A stretch of 61,870 nucleotides of DNA from Dehalococcoidia bacterium (GCA_029940375.1 JAPYUX010000002.1:254361-316230); one strand, 5' to 3'. Positions 27,032 to 37,049 are shown, numbered from the stretch's first letter. Numbers and translations: made by a program. Notes: generated from the sequence alone by a model not told the origin.

Positions 27032-27355
27032 TTATCCCAAATGTTCTTCACTCTCAAGAGGATTGAAAGTTATTCTACTAAGAACTGATTCTCCTGTATT
27101 TTCAAAATAATGATCTGCATTTGGAGGTATTAAAACAAAGTCTCCTTGCTTTATGGGATAGTTTGTTCCATCAACATATATAATTCCCGTTCCCCTTGTT
27201 ATGAAGGCTTGATGTTCCCATGGATGTGTATGGTGAGGACTTGTCTCTCCTGGTTGATGATCGTGGTAAAGAGAAACCACCGTAGGTACTCCATCTTTGG
27301 ACCCGAGCACAGGATTATCCAAATGTTCAGATATATTTTTTATTACTGGCTTCAA
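27032..27355 (-). CDS. small cupin-domain protein
   Basis: A 107-aa single-domain cupin. Motif 1 has HHTHPWEHQAFITRGTG and motif 2 has GDFVLIPPNADHYFEN, giving the usual metal-binding His and Glu set. Function unknown; such proteins bind metal and small molecules. It begins three bases after the coiled-coil membrane gene and is the last gene of the operon that encodes the 962-aa exported protein. Confidence 0.85.
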   Translation of the reverse strand: MKPVIKNISEHLDNPVLGSKDGVPTVVSLYHDHQPGETSPHHTHPWEHQAFITRGTGIIYVDGTNYPIKQGDFVLIPPNADHYFENTGESVLSRITFNPLESEEHLG

Positions 27356-27358
27356 TTC

Positions 27359-28021
27359 TTAAGTAATCTTAGATTCTTCTTTTGTAGTTTCAGCAGTCTT
27401 TTCTGGTGAACCATTAGAATCTTCAATAGGAGCCTGACCAGGTGTTTTTAGCTTCATAAATGCATTAGCAGCTAAAAATGCCAAGGCAATGGTTAAAATC
27501 GTAGCTCCAATAATACTAGACCACATTAAAGTAGGTCCATGACTTAAGAAAACTGTACCCGCTACAGAATCATTTGTGAGTCCGAATCTTGACATTGATT
27601 CAGCAGTGCCTTCTTTATTAACAACCGTAACTAACTCATCCACTGTGGCTGTTCTAGGGAACAAAGAAACTAAAAAACCAAAAACAAATATACCTAAACC
27701 TACGGCAGCTGTTATGCCTACCATACCGCGTGATTTCCAATTTCTTATCTTTTCTGTATACTCTTCAGAGATTTTTGATCCAATTTCATTTGCACGATTT
27801 TCAACTAGTTGCTCTAATTGATCATTAGACAAATCATTTTTTTCTCTCATGATAGTCATTTGTTCACCATGTAAATTTTTAATAGATTCTATATCCGTTT
27901 TCAGTGAATCTATTTCAGCTTGCTTTTTAGCTGTTACTGCCACTTGTACTCTCCAAGCCGCGGCGCCCAGTGCTCCTACAACAGGTATTGATACCACACT
28001 AGTTACTAACCCTATATCCAT
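27359..28021 (-). CDS. membrane protein with internal coiled coil
   Basis: A 220-aa protein, not assigned to a family. It has a hydrophobic N-terminus (about 5-30), a charged helical stretch (about 32-95) with coiled-coil spacing, two membrane helices (about 98-118 and 160-185) and an acidic, Ser/Thr-rich tail. It is the third gene of the minus-strand operon, 18 bases after the PH-domain protein. Confidence 0.65.
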   Translation of the reverse strand: MDIGLVTSVVSIPVVGALGAAAWRVQVAVTAKKQAEIDSLKTDIESIKNLHGEQMTIMREKNDLSNDQLEQLVENRANEIGSKISEEYTEKIRNWKSRGMVGITAAVGLGIFVFGFLVSLFPRTATVDELVTVVNKEGTAESMSRFGLTNDSVAGTVFLSHGPTLMWSSIIGATILTIALAFLAANAFMKLKTPGQAPIEDSNGSPEKTAETTKEESKIT

Positions 28022-28039
28022 AAAACTCTCCTCATAAAC

Positions 28040-28741
28040 TTACGTACCTTGATTAGGAAGCATACTACGTAAAACTTCTGCAACACTTCCTGGATTATCT
28101 ATTTCTTCCATATTAATTGTCATTCTAGCACCGATCCCACTTGAAACAACAACCGTACCTCTACCAGATAATGCTTCCACCATTGATCTTTTTTCTGATA
28201 TTTGAACAATTCTGGCTATTGGGATTTCATTTGTATGAAGATATAAGAATTTGTACATATAAATAGCTCTTATATTCGTAACCATATAAGTAATATGTAA
28301 ATTTCTAAAATATCTCATTACCCCCTTAAAGAAAAACCATAAACCAATTAGAAAAGTTACAAAAGGGAACACGTAAGCTAATTCAGTAAATCCGTATAAA
28401 ATAAATGTTGCCACAAATATTGGTATACTTATAGTTATTCTTGCATACGCGGGTTTCATAGTTGGATGTCTTTCTATTTTTACTTCTTCACCTTGTCCAA
28501 GATTTGGGCTTGGGAATGCTCCTACAGCTGTCATATAGAATCCAAAAATCAATAATGTTAATCCAGTAATTACTGTGGCAGGCCCAGTCCACATTGGTAT
28601 ATTAGATGTATCTGCACTCGAAGCAAATATTAAATATGCCCCTAAAACTATAATGGGAACGGAGAGAAGAAATGCTATTACCATTCTCATCATAACCCTA
28701 AAAATCAATCTTATTCCATATGGTGTTTTTGACGTAGTCAT
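28040..28741 (-). CDS. bacterial PH-domain (bPH2-type) membrane protein
   Basis: A 233-aa protein with two helices near the N-terminus (about 14-38 and 48-72) and two more (about 108-140). A C-terminal bPH2-like domain (about 148-228) reads YMVTNIRAIYMYKF ... IPIARIVQISEKRSM ... GRGTVVVSSG. Such domains (YdbS/YdbT type) sit on the cytoplasmic face and are thought to scaffold membrane complexes. It starts two bases after the 962-aa gene, so the two proteins are made together. Confidence 0.75.
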   Translation of the reverse strand: MTTSKTPYGIRLIFRVMMRMVIAFLLSVPIIVLGAYLIFASSADTSNIPMWTGPATVITGLTLLIFGFYMTAVGAFPSPNLGQGEEVKIERHPTMKPAYARITISIPIFVATFILYGFTELAYVFPFVTFLIGLWFFFKGVMRYFRNLHITYMVTNIRAIYMYKFLYLHTNEIPIARIVQISEKRSMVEALSGRGTVVVSSGIGARMTINMEEIDNPGSVAEVLRSMLPNQGT

Positions 28742-28743
28742 AG

Positions 28744-31632
28744 TTAATTCCCTCGTACCAATCCCAATAATGAAGCACCTAGCGTAACGATAATACCTAC
28801 TATAGCCAAATTAGTTGGATTACTAAGATCACCTATAGGTAGACTTTCAGTGCTAATACCTGGAATCAAAGATCTAATTCTTGATCCAGCAAAAATATGT
28901 AAATCCATTATTTGGCAAGATTCAAATGTAGCCAACTCCATAGCACTCGGAACCCTAATTCCTGACACATCAGTTAGAATCGGATGATTTCCTTGATAAT
29001 CACCCATCGGCATAGAAATTTCTTTTACCACAGTTTCAGCACTTTCTCTTGGATCTTTTTCCTTAAATAGATAACCAAAAGTATTTGAATAGTTCTCAAT
29101 CATACAAGCTCTTTGTGCTGGAGAAGGAGTAGCTAGATAGTCAGGTTGTCCTGGCAATCCAAGCTTCATAAATGCATTTACTCCACCTTGACCTTGAGTT
29201 GCCGTTCTCATTTGAGAATCACATCTCTGAATAGCACTATACTCTTTTTTTGTTGGCCTTCTTCTAGGATTCCACATAACTTCATCAATTGTTACGGTTC
29301 TCGCCAAGGTAATATCTATACCCATCTCTTGCGCCAAACTAGCAGCGATACAGTCTTCAGCACCATGTCCGAGTTCAACAAGCTTATTTCTGGCTGTTTC
29401 CATCACACCCAAGCCAGAGAGAGAGCCTGAAGTAGTATTGGAAGTTTGCTGTACATTCTGTCTAAATTGTTCAGCTTGTTTTTGGAAATCTTGAAATTGG
29501 TTTCCTCCCATTCCGGGTTCGTAATCATAATCTGGATTATTAGTAAATTTTACCCACTCAGCTCCTGTTCCCATTTGCGATATATCATGTAAACAGTTTA
29601 CTATGACGTCATATTGATCATCATCAAAATGACCACTAAAGTACTCAGGGTCTCCTCCAGAAAATATAACTGAGTTCAACAGTGGATCCACGCTATCAGA
29701 ATTATTATAGTTATTGATCTGAGCAAATCCATCATTTACACATTGGTGTGTTTCATCCCATAATTCCTCAGGATACCAGAAAACATATTGTTCAATCCAA
29801 GGTCTCATTTGATTTTCGAGTTGATCATCACCAAATACATCACGAGTACAATCACCATATATATATGCAATTTCTTTACCTATTGGTCTATTAATTATTT
29901 CAGTAGGATCCTCAAAATCTACAATTCCTTGTATAATCATGTCATGTTCTCCCTGTGCTGTTTGACGATCAAATTGCAAGCGATTCTCCATTTGTTTGAC
30001 AACACATTGTTTGAAAGATTGTTCGGTTATTTTTACCATAAGCCTTGATTCAATATTCTGATCTTGTTGACCGGGAGGACGGTAATCTCTTAACCATCCT
30101 AAATCCTGGTTACAAGCGATTATTCTATTTATCACATTTTGAGAAGGCATTTCTAAACCAATTTCCTGTGTCTCACCAAGAATGAAATCTATCATTATAG
30201 ATATATTATTTGCAGCATCTTGTTGTGGTACACCCATGTCCACCAATGCTTTTATCATACACATTTCACCCGGTATTCTATCTTCCCATTGATCACCTGA
30301 ACCATAAACAAATCTTGCTAATCTATCATTTGTTGTTGGAAAATATCCTCTATTAAAATCATTATTATTTGCCATATGGATATAGGTATCCCAACAATCA
30401 TAACCAGCAAGTAGTTCTTCATAAGTTAATGATCTTTCACCTCTGTTAGCATCATCTATTCTATTTCTTACTTCGGAATGTGGAGTATCCTGAATATCTG
30501 ACATGTATGGAATAACACAAGCATCTACCATCGCATCTACTTCTTCTCTTCTAGCCCAACCATCAGAAGCTGTGTTTGACTCTCCCCAACCTCCACTTAA
30601 GGCTTTTGCATATATTAGATGCATACACGAAACAGTAGCATCGTATAAGAAAGGAGGGTCATCAAGGTACATCACACCTACGTTCAAAGCAAAATTGTTA
30701 TAAGCTTGTTCGTAAGGCATCCCTTGTGTATCAGCAATCCAACGAGCTATACAGTCCATTGTGTTATATCTATCTTCAGTTATCATTCTGGTTAAGTTAA
30801 TAAAGGGACCTACAGGAACATCTCTATCATCAGGAGGTTGAAATCCTCCGAAAAAGTTTCCTATTACATTAGGCTGTCCGCCACCGCCACCGCCACCGAA
30901 GATATTTTGAATTCCTCCTCCAGAAGATTGTCTAGCTTGCTCTGCTTGTCTTTCTTCTTCCTGGCGCTTCATATCTTCTTCCATTCTTGCCAATTCGGCT
31001 AACGCATCTGCTTTTTCTTGCTCTCGTCTTTTCTGGTTCGCTTGTTCATATATTGCTTCAATCTCTTTTTGTGCTTCCCAATCAGCATTATAAAATTCAC
31101 CACCAGGTTGTACTAAAGGAGAGTCCATTAAAAATAACTTGAATTTGCACGTACCAAATTCTTGGTTTGGGGGGATTGGTTTATTACCCTGGAAAATAAC
31201 TGTCGTAGTTTTTTTTCCTTCCCCACCCCTTGATGCTGTCTGAAATACTCTATTTACCCAAGCTGCTTCCCATTCTTCTTGTCTTGTTTTTTCACTTACG
31301 CATCCCTCAGTCCAAGGATGATGTCCTTCATAAGTTGCAAAAGGTACGACTGTAGTGGTCTCAAGCATATTACTGTAATCTACTCTGGTTGCACATGTAA
31401 TTTCACCTGTTGCTCTATTTGTCCTACAATCGGCTTTAGTTATACCACCCATATCTCCAGTTCCACTATTGGGTCCACTATTGGGTCCACTATTGGGAGG
31501 AGGATTGGGAGGAGGTGCTTGAGCAAGAACATCCCTTGAACCACTAAACATTATTGAAAGTAGTATTATTAGGACGAAGCTACTAAGTTTAAAAATATTT
31601 TTGTTAAAAACCATATTTGATAAGTGTGCCAT
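28744..31632 (-). CDS. large exported protein with seven Cys-paired repeats and C-terminal anchor
   Basis: A 962-aa protein I cannot assign to a family. A signal sequence (hydrophobic about 14-30, likely cleavage after VLAQA) leads to a Pro/Gly/Asn linker with NSGP repeats. An N-terminal domain has four Cys (69, 80, 111, 162). A charged coiled coil follows (about 185-236), then a Gly-rich hinge (238-252). Seven divergent modules from 290 to 910 each carry a Cys pair: 294/336, 372/413, 458/507, 543/595, 631/680, 761/804, 843/906. A final helix (941-960) and a short basic tail should anchor it in the membrane. All 18 Cys are outside the membrane and even in number, consistent with disulfides. 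Start M1 or M7. Confidence 0.8.
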   Translation of the reverse strand: MAHLSNMVFNKNIFKLSSFVLIILLSIMFSGSRDVLAQAPPPNPPPNSGPNSGPNSGTGDMGGITKADCRTNRATGEITCATRVDYSNMLETTTVVPFATYEGHHPWTEGCVSEKTRQEEWEAAWVNRVFQTASRGGEGKKTTTVIFQGNKPIPPNQEFGTCKFKLFLMDSPLVQPGGEFYNADWEAQKEIEAIYEQANQKRREQEKADALAELARMEEDMKRQEEERQAEQARQSSGGGIQNIFGGGGGGGQPNVIGNFFGGFQPPDDRDVPVGPFINLTRMITEDRYNTMDCIARWIADTQGMPYEQAYNNFALNVGVMYLDDPPFLYDATVSCMHLIYAKALSGGWGESNTASDGWARREEVDAMVDACVIPYMSDIQDTPHSEVRNRIDDANRGERSLTYEELLAGYDCWDTYIHMANNNDFNRGYFPTTNDRLARFVYGSGDQWEDRIPGEMCMIKALVDMGVPQQDAANNISIMIDFILGETQEIGLEMPSQNVINRIIACNQDLGWLRDYRPPGQQDQNIESRLMVKITEQSFKQCVVKQMENRLQFDRQTAQGEHDMIIQGIVDFEDPTEIINRPIGKEIAYIYGDCTRDVFGDDQLENQMRPWIEQYVFWYPEELWDETHQCVNDGFAQINNYNNSDSVDPLLNSVIFSGGDPEYFSGHFDDDQYDVIVNCLHDISQMGTGAEWVKFTNNPDYDYEPGMGGNQFQDFQKQAEQFRQNVQQTSNTTSGSLSGLGVMETARNKLVELGHGAEDCIAASLAQEMGIDITLARTVTIDEVMWNPRRRPTKKEYSAIQRCDSQMRTATQGQGGVNAFMKLGLPGQPDYLATPSPAQRACMIENYSNTFGYLFKEKDPRESAETVVKEISMPMGDYQGNHPILTDVSGIRVPSAMELATFESCQIMDLHIFAGSRIRSLIPGISTESLPIGDLSNPTNLAIVGIIVTLGASLLGLVRGN

Positions 31633-31787
31633 ATCTTTATATATTTTTGTTATATTCTATATAAGTACTTGTATTAGCATTAATGTTATTATTGCATCAT
31701 ACAATAAAAATGTATTAATATAAATATAAAATTTATCTTTTATAATAAACGTATTATAGATAAAATAAAGTAGTTTAGAGGTTAATT

Positions 31788-32417
31788 ATGTCTTGGTTTG
31801 ATTGGATTCTTATAGTCCCTATTATTTTAGGAGTTTTTTTTGGATACAGAATGGGTTTGATAAAGAACGTTTTGTACATCATTTTAGTGGCGATCACAAT
31901 GATCCTTGGTGGATGGTTATCTCAATTGATAGTAGAAGCTATAGGGCTTGAATTAGAAAGTGAAGCTCTAGTTACAGCCATCGGATATGCGTTGCTACTA
32001 ATACTTGGTTTCATTTTGGTTCAAATATTTAACGGAGTTATTAACAAAATACTAGGAATGGTTACTTTTGGAGTTGGGGATAAAGTAAATCAAATTGGAG
32101 GACTAGGTGCCGGTTTGATAATGGGGTTTCTAGTAATGACCATGATGGTAAATATAACAGCAAGATGGACTTATGCAATTGAAGAAGACCAAACTGGTAA
32201 ATTAGAAATATCAGAAGCAGCTTTAACAAAAATGTTCCAAAATAGTCTTGAAAATACTTCCAGAGAAGCAGGAGATCTGATTCTTAGAGAAAGTATAATG
32301 GTAGGAGTTGTAATAGATGTAAAAAATCTACTAGGCGGATCCTTTTTGGGGCTTATTCCAGGAGAATTTAAAGACGCACTAGATATTGCTGAAGCAAGAA
32401 GAGATCAAGACGGCTAA
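31788..32417 (+). CDS. CvpA-family membrane protein
   Basis: A 209-aa protein with four helices in the first 125 residues: WILIVPIILGVFFGYRMGLIK, a second helix from about 27, a third about 64-85, and a Gly-rich fourth, GGLGAGLIMGFLVM. A soluble tail follows. The layout matches CvpA (colicin V production) proteins. GAGG precedes the ATG. It is divergent from the Cys-repeat operon, with 155 bases between. Confidence 0.75.
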   Translation: MSWFDWILIVPIILGVFFGYRMGLIKNVLYIILVAITMILGGWLSQLIVEAIGLELESEALVTAIGYALLLILGFILVQIFNGVINKILGMVTFGVGDKVNQIGGLGAGLIMGFLVMTMMVNITARWTYAIEEDQTGKLEISEAALTKMFQNSLENTSREAGDLILRESIMVGVVIDVKNLLGGSFLGLIPGEFKDALDIAEARRDQDG

Positions 32418-32418
32418 T

Positions 32419-33627
32419 TTAATATTTTCGACTTATAATAAAATAAATTAACCCAGAAAATATTAAAATTATCCCAGTTGTCATTATTGTTATTTCTAAA
32501 CCAAATTTATCAGAAGAATAACCAAGAAAGAAATGTCCAATCCATCCGAATCCTATGGTTATAAACCATGCTGAAACAGCAGTACTGCGAAATTCATCAG
32601 GAATATTTTTTTGTATGAAAAGCCATTGTATTGCATCAAAACAAGCTGTACAACCACCAATAATTATTAAGAAAAACAGGACAGCAATTATATTTGGGAA
32701 AATTGAAATAAACAATATTGATATTCCAAAAAATATTGCTATCAAATAAGCTAAAAAATGTGCTTTGTTTATATCTTTCCATTTAAATAAAAATAAAATT
32801 CCAATTATTGCACCCAAAGACATGCTAGATTGTAAAAAACTTAAAGTGCCTATTTCTGATTTCAAAATATATTTACTTATCGAAGAAAGTAAACTCAAAA
32901 AAGAGAATCCAAAAATTTCCACTACACCTGCAAAAATTAACAAATTTCTAGTATAAAAATTTCCAAAGACTAATTTCAATCCTCTAGATATTGTTTTAAA
33001 ATAATTATCTTTATTTTTTATTTCACTAAATTTTAATGAATGGAAAAGGAGATAAATTGCTCCACTTAATCCAAATAGACCTGACAATAAAATTGCTTGT
33101 TCTATACCTATAAATATTGAAAAAACTCCACCTATTAAGGAACCAATTACTCCAGTTGACCTGAAAATTATGGAGTAAATTAACATCGAAAAGATTTTTT
33201 GATTCTCTTTCACTGCATTTATTACACTCCCCTGAATTGCTGGAACAATAAGTGATCTACTCAATCCAGTAATCGCAGAAGCTATATACGCAAGAACTAA
33301 AAAATTTTTATTTTGATAAACAAATAGTGCAAGTATACATAAAACGAAAAACCTACTAAATCCAACAATAATTATTATTTTATTTCTACCGAATTTATCT
33401 GCAGCAGCACCGGTAAAAGGAGAAAATAAAGTTTGAACAATTTGACCTATAGCAAATGAGATTGTTGTGGCAAGTATTGATTCCGTTGTCTTCAATATTA
33501 ACCAACTTATACATAGTCTTTCTATCCAGTCAGCACAGTTGAAAAAAAACAATCCAAACATTAAATGTCTAAATCTATAATTGTAAAACACAGGATTCTT
33601 GAAAAATGTTATCTTTTGCAAGAACAT
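32419..33627 (-). CDS. MFS transporter
   Basis: A 402-aa major facilitator with about twelve helices. FTGAAADKFGRNKII is the loop 2-3 signature. The N-terminus NYRFRHLMFGLFFFNCADWIERL is typical of the MFS_3 (exporter-like) group. The substrate is unknown. It overlaps nothing and ends two bases from the CvpA-like stop (convergent). It follows nudC by three bases. Confidence 0.87.
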   Translation of the reverse strand: MFLQKITFFKNPVFYNYRFRHLMFGLFFFNCADWIERLCISWLILKTTESILATTISFAIGQIVQTLFSPFTGAAADKFGRNKIIIIVGFSRFFVLCILALFVYQNKNFLVLAYIASAITGLSRSLIVPAIQGSVINAVKENQKIFSMLIYSIIFRSTGVIGSLIGGVFSIFIGIEQAILLSGLFGLSGAIYLLFHSLKFSEIKNKDNYFKTISRGLKLVFGNFYTRNLLIFAGVVEIFGFSFLSLLSSISKYILKSEIGTLSFLQSSMSLGAIIGILFLFKWKDINKAHFLAYLIAIFFGISILFISIFPNIIAVLFFLIIIGGCTACFDAIQWLFIQKNIPDEFRSTAVSAWFITIGFGWIGHFFLGYSSDKFGLEITIMTTGIILIFSGLIYFIISRKY

Positions 33628-33630
33628 TAT

Positions 33631-34554
33631 TTAAACTTCACCATATGCCCAAGCTTTTATTAAATGATGAGCTATAGCAATGGAGCCAGGAACAGACAAA
33701 TTATTATTTTCACCATTTAGCGCCTTTATAATTTCGTCTTTATGAAACCATTTAACTGATAACATTTCATATTCATCATAATTGATATTCTTAGTTTTTG
33801 CTTTTGCATGGCAACCTATCATTAATGACCAAGGAAAAGGCCAAGGTTGAGAAGCGTAATATTTTACATCTTCTACTTCAATCCCAGATTCTTCCATTAT
33901 CTCTCGCGCTACGGCTTCCTCTATTGATTCACCTTGATCGATAAAGCCTGCAAGTGCAGAATATATATTTAGCCTTGATAATCTACCTTTTGATTGACCT
34001 AATAAACAATAATCACCATTAACAACCAAAGTTATGATTACTGGATCAGTACGAGGAAAATGTTCTGTTTTACATTTTAAACATTTTCTTACTTGTCCTC
34101 CACGTCCTACTTTTGTTTTACCACCACATATGCCACAGAAAGAATTTTTTATATTCCATTCTAGTTGACTTTTACTTTGACTAATCAAGCCACCTTCTTG
34201 TTGGGATAAACTTTCGCCAGCTGTTCTACAATCGATAAATTCATTATTATTAGTTAGAAGTAAATTTACAGATTTTTCATCTAGTTTTGATAAATCTGAT
34301 GTTAGATATGTTTCACCATCTAAACTTCCAATCAAATAATATTCAAGTTTTTCAGATATTTTTTTTAGTTGATCAAGACTTATGAATTTAATTGATACTT
34401 TATGATTATTGTTATTTATTAGTATTTTTGATTTGCAATAGATGATTACTTTAGCTTTTGGATCTTTAAACTTCTGTTCTATCCATTCTTCTTCTCTTCT
34501 TTCTACCTCTAGTCTATTTAATTTGTTGCCAGCAAATTTTAATAATTTCCCCAT
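33631..34554 (-). CDS. nudC: NADH pyrophosphatase / NAD-cap hydrolase NudC
   Basis: A 307-aa NUDIX enzyme. A four-Cys zinc ribbon (CGICGG ... CLKCKTEHFPRTDP) precedes the NUDIX box GFIDQGESIEEAVAREIMEE. The NudC specificity motif SQPWPFPWSLM follows, which identifies NADH pyrophosphatases/RNA deNADding enzymes rather than generic NUDIX proteins. It is probably in one transcript with the alcohol dehydrogenase upstream (28 bases apart) and the MFS gene downstream. Confidence 0.93.
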   Translation of the reverse strand: MGKLLKFAGNKLNRLEVERREEEWIEQKFKDPKAKVIIYCKSKILINNNNHKVSIKFISLDQLKKISEKLEYYLIGSLDGETYLTSDLSKLDEKSVNLLLTNNNEFIDCRTAGESLSQQEGGLISQSKSQLEWNIKNSFCGICGGKTKVGRGGQVRKCLKCKTEHFPRTDPVIITLVVNGDYCLLGQSKGRLSRLNIYSALAGFIDQGESIEEAVAREIMEESGIEVEDVKYYASQPWPFPWSLMIGCHAKAKTKNINYDEYEMLSVKWFHKDEIIKALNGENNNLSVPGSIAIAHHLIKAWAYGEV

Positions 34555-34582
34555 ACTATATAGCCTTTATAAAAATATTTAT

Positions 34583-35680
34583 TTAATTGAAAATAATCAG
34601 ACCTCTTGCCAATTCGCCTCTTTCCAGTGCTTCAAACCCTAAATTTACGTCTTCAATATCGTATTTTTTTGAAATCATCTCATCAAGAAAAAGATCACCA
34701 TTCATATATAGATTTGAAAGCCTTTGAAAATCAATGCGTGGACGACTTTTTCCATATGATGTTCTGATTATTTCTCTTTCTCCCATAAGTGTATAAAAAG
34801 GTAGATTTATTTCCACTCCATATGGAGTTTTGCCTAAAATCACAATTCTAGCGCCAGGTCTTGAACATTCTAAAGTTTGCCTAATAGATTCATTTTGTCC
34901 AGCTGCTTCTATTGCACAATCTACACCGCGACCTTCTGTTAATTCCATACAAAATTCAATAGGATTTATATTCTTCGAATTAACTGTATGTGTTGCTCCT
35001 ACTTTTTTGGCCATTTCTAATTTATTATCGATAATATCAACGGCTATTATTGTTGATGCACCAGAAATGCGAGCTCCTTGAATAGCACTCAAGCCTACTG
35101 CTCCACAACCAATTACTACAACGGAAGTTTCAGGAATAATTTTTCCTGCATATACTGCTCCACCATACCCTGTCATAACTGCACATCCCAATAAAGCGGC
35201 TCTGTCTAGAGGAAAGTCTTTTCTGATTTTTACTGCTCCTTGTTTAGGTATTACAGTATATTCAGCATGTGAGGATACCAAACTATAATAATGAATTTTT
35301 TCTCCATTAATGGATGCACGAGTTGTACCATCAAAAAGCACTCCTTTTGAGTTATTATTTTTTTGAACTTCACACAAAATTGGTTGAGCATTATCACAAT
35401 AAAAGCACATTCCACAATTTGGATTCCAAGAACAGATTACATGATCTCCAACTTTAACGTTTTCCACTCCTTCACCAATTGCTTCAACAATCCCTGCTCC
35501 TTCATGGCCTATTATCGCAGGAAGATTTACAGGTTGAAAACCATGCATTGTTTCCCAATCGGTATGACAAAGTCCACTAGCGGATATTTTAACCATAACC
35601 TCATCCTTATGCGGTTCAGCTAAATCCACATTTTCTACTGATAATTTCCCTTTAGTCTCAAATAAAACAGCTGCTTTCAT
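34583..35680 (-). CDS. zinc-dependent alcohol dehydrogenase (class III-like MDR)
   Basis: A 365-aa medium-chain dehydrogenase. SGLCHTDWETMHG provides the catalytic zinc Cys, GHEGAGIVEAIGEG the His-Glu pair, and NPNCGMCFYCDNAQPILCE the four-Cys structural zinc. The NAD fold begins VVVIGCGAVGLSAIQGAR with DIIDNK after it. It most resembles class III / S-(hydroxymethyl)thiol dehydrogenases; the alcohol or thiol adduct is not certain. First gene of the dehydrogenase-nudC-MFS run. Confidence 0.92.
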   Translation of the reverse strand: MKAAVLFETKGKLSVENVDLAEPHKDEVMVKISASGLCHTDWETMHGFQPVNLPAIIGHEGAGIVEAIGEGVENVKVGDHVICSWNPNCGMCFYCDNAQPILCEVQKNNNSKGVLFDGTTRASINGEKIHYYSLVSSHAEYTVIPKQGAVKIRKDFPLDRAALLGCAVMTGYGGAVYAGKIIPETSVVVIGCGAVGLSAIQGARISGASTIIAVDIIDNKLEMAKKVGATHTVNSKNINPIEFCMELTEGRGVDCAIEAAGQNESIRQTLECSRPGARIVILGKTPYGVEINLPFYTLMGEREIIRTSYGKSRPRIDFQRLSNLYMNGDLFLDEMISKKYDIEDVNLGFEALERGELARGLIIFN

Positions 35681-35846
35681 AATTTATTCCCAATATTTAT
35701 AAATAATAAGTTCTTTTAACCTAATTTAAACTAATTTAAAGATCTTGATAAATAATATATCTAAAAAATATATTTAATATATAAAAAACAATTGAATAAG
35801 GTTAAAAAATTTAAAAATAATTTAATAATAGCAAGTATTAAATTTA

Positions 35847-35923
<77 letters not shown>

Positions 35924-36020
35924 TTGTCTATTATAATTTTAACATCAATAATTTAATTAACGATATAAAACTTTTCCTTTTTTAATTCTTTTATTTTTCA
36001 CAATGTTCAAACATTTATGG

Positions 36021-36104
<84 letters not shown>

Positions 36105-36296
36105 TATCGTTTGAATTATCAATTAAATACTATCAAAATTTATATAATAAAATTTGATAGAGATCGTTCATTATATTTAATTTTATATAACTATACAAAA
36201 TCTAAAATTTCTTTTATTTACAGTTTTTTTACTAACTTAAAACTATTAAATAATAAATAATATCTATATAGATAAAGAAAAAATAAAGATAAATGA

Positions 36297-37049
36297 ATGG
36301 ACATTAAGCAATATTTAATTTTAGATTTAGAAACGACAGGTATAGATCTATTTAAAGATAGAATAGTAAAACTTACTACAATATCTTTCTCTGATGAAAC
36401 AGTTTCTGACACCCAAATAAAAAGTAAATTGTTTAATCCAAAAGTATCTATATCCATTGAAGCAGAAAAGATACATGGAATAAGTGATCAAGATGTTGAA
36501 AACGAAAATGAATTTAAATATTATGCAAAATCCTTATCTGATTTTTTTGAAAATTCATGCATAATAGGGTTTGGAATTTATGATTTTCATATCCCAATAT
36601 TAATGAGTGAATTTTATAGATCTGGAATTTATTTTGATGTTTCAAAAATCAATATTATTGATTTGAAAAATGTCTATGAAAAATTAAGACCTAGAAATTT
36701 GTTAAATGCTTTAAAAGATTTTTGCTCAGTAGAAGTCGATTCTTTTGATAGAAAATCAAATGAAAAAACCGAGTCTATTTTAGAATTATTTCTTGCCCAA
36801 CAAACCGAACTTGCTAGTAAAAATATTAGCCTTGACTCAATTATTTATAACGATAACAATATTAAAACTTTAGATAAAGAAGGTTTTTTTAAAATTTCAA
36901 ATAATAATGATTTAGTTTTTGCAAAAGGGAAGTATGAAAACCAGAAAATAAAATCTGTTAAGCAATTACATCCTGATTACATAAAATGGATTAATGATAA
37001 TGAAGAAATTTCTATAATGGTAAAAATGATTTTGAATTATGATAAATGA
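36297..37049 (+). CDS. DEDD exonuclease-like protein with ExoX-type C-terminus
   Basis: A 250-aa protein with a DnaQ/exonuclease fold. LDLETTGIDL (Exo I Asp-Glu) and IGFGIYDFHIPILMSEF (Exo II Asp) are present. The Exo III region, normally His-x4-Asp, reads SNEKTES, so the catalytic His is replaced and Asp is Glu. The C-terminal part FAKGKYENQKIKSVKQ...DYIKWIND resembles the small domain of exodeoxyribonuclease X-like proteins. Either activity is reduced or the motif is displaced. It lies between tRNA-Leu and a convergent MFS gene. Confidence 0.75.
   Translation: MDIKQYLILDLETTGIDLFKDRIVKLTTISFSDETVSDTQIKSKLFNPKVSISIEAEKIHGISDQDVENENEFKYYAKSLSDFFENSCIIGFGIYDFHIPILMSEFYRSGIYFDVSKINIIDLKNVYEKLRPRNLLNALKDFCSVEVDSFDRKSNEKTESILELFLAQQTELASKNISLDSIIYNDNNIKTLDKEGFFKISNNNDLVFAKGKYENQKIKSVKQLHPDYIKWINDNEEISIMVKMILNYDK

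Noticed and set aside
28575-31539. Several plus-strand ORFs of 60-95 aa opposite the Cys-repeat operon
   Set aside because: They are antisense shadows with unnatural composition; the minus-strand frame has the signal peptide, repeats and anchor.
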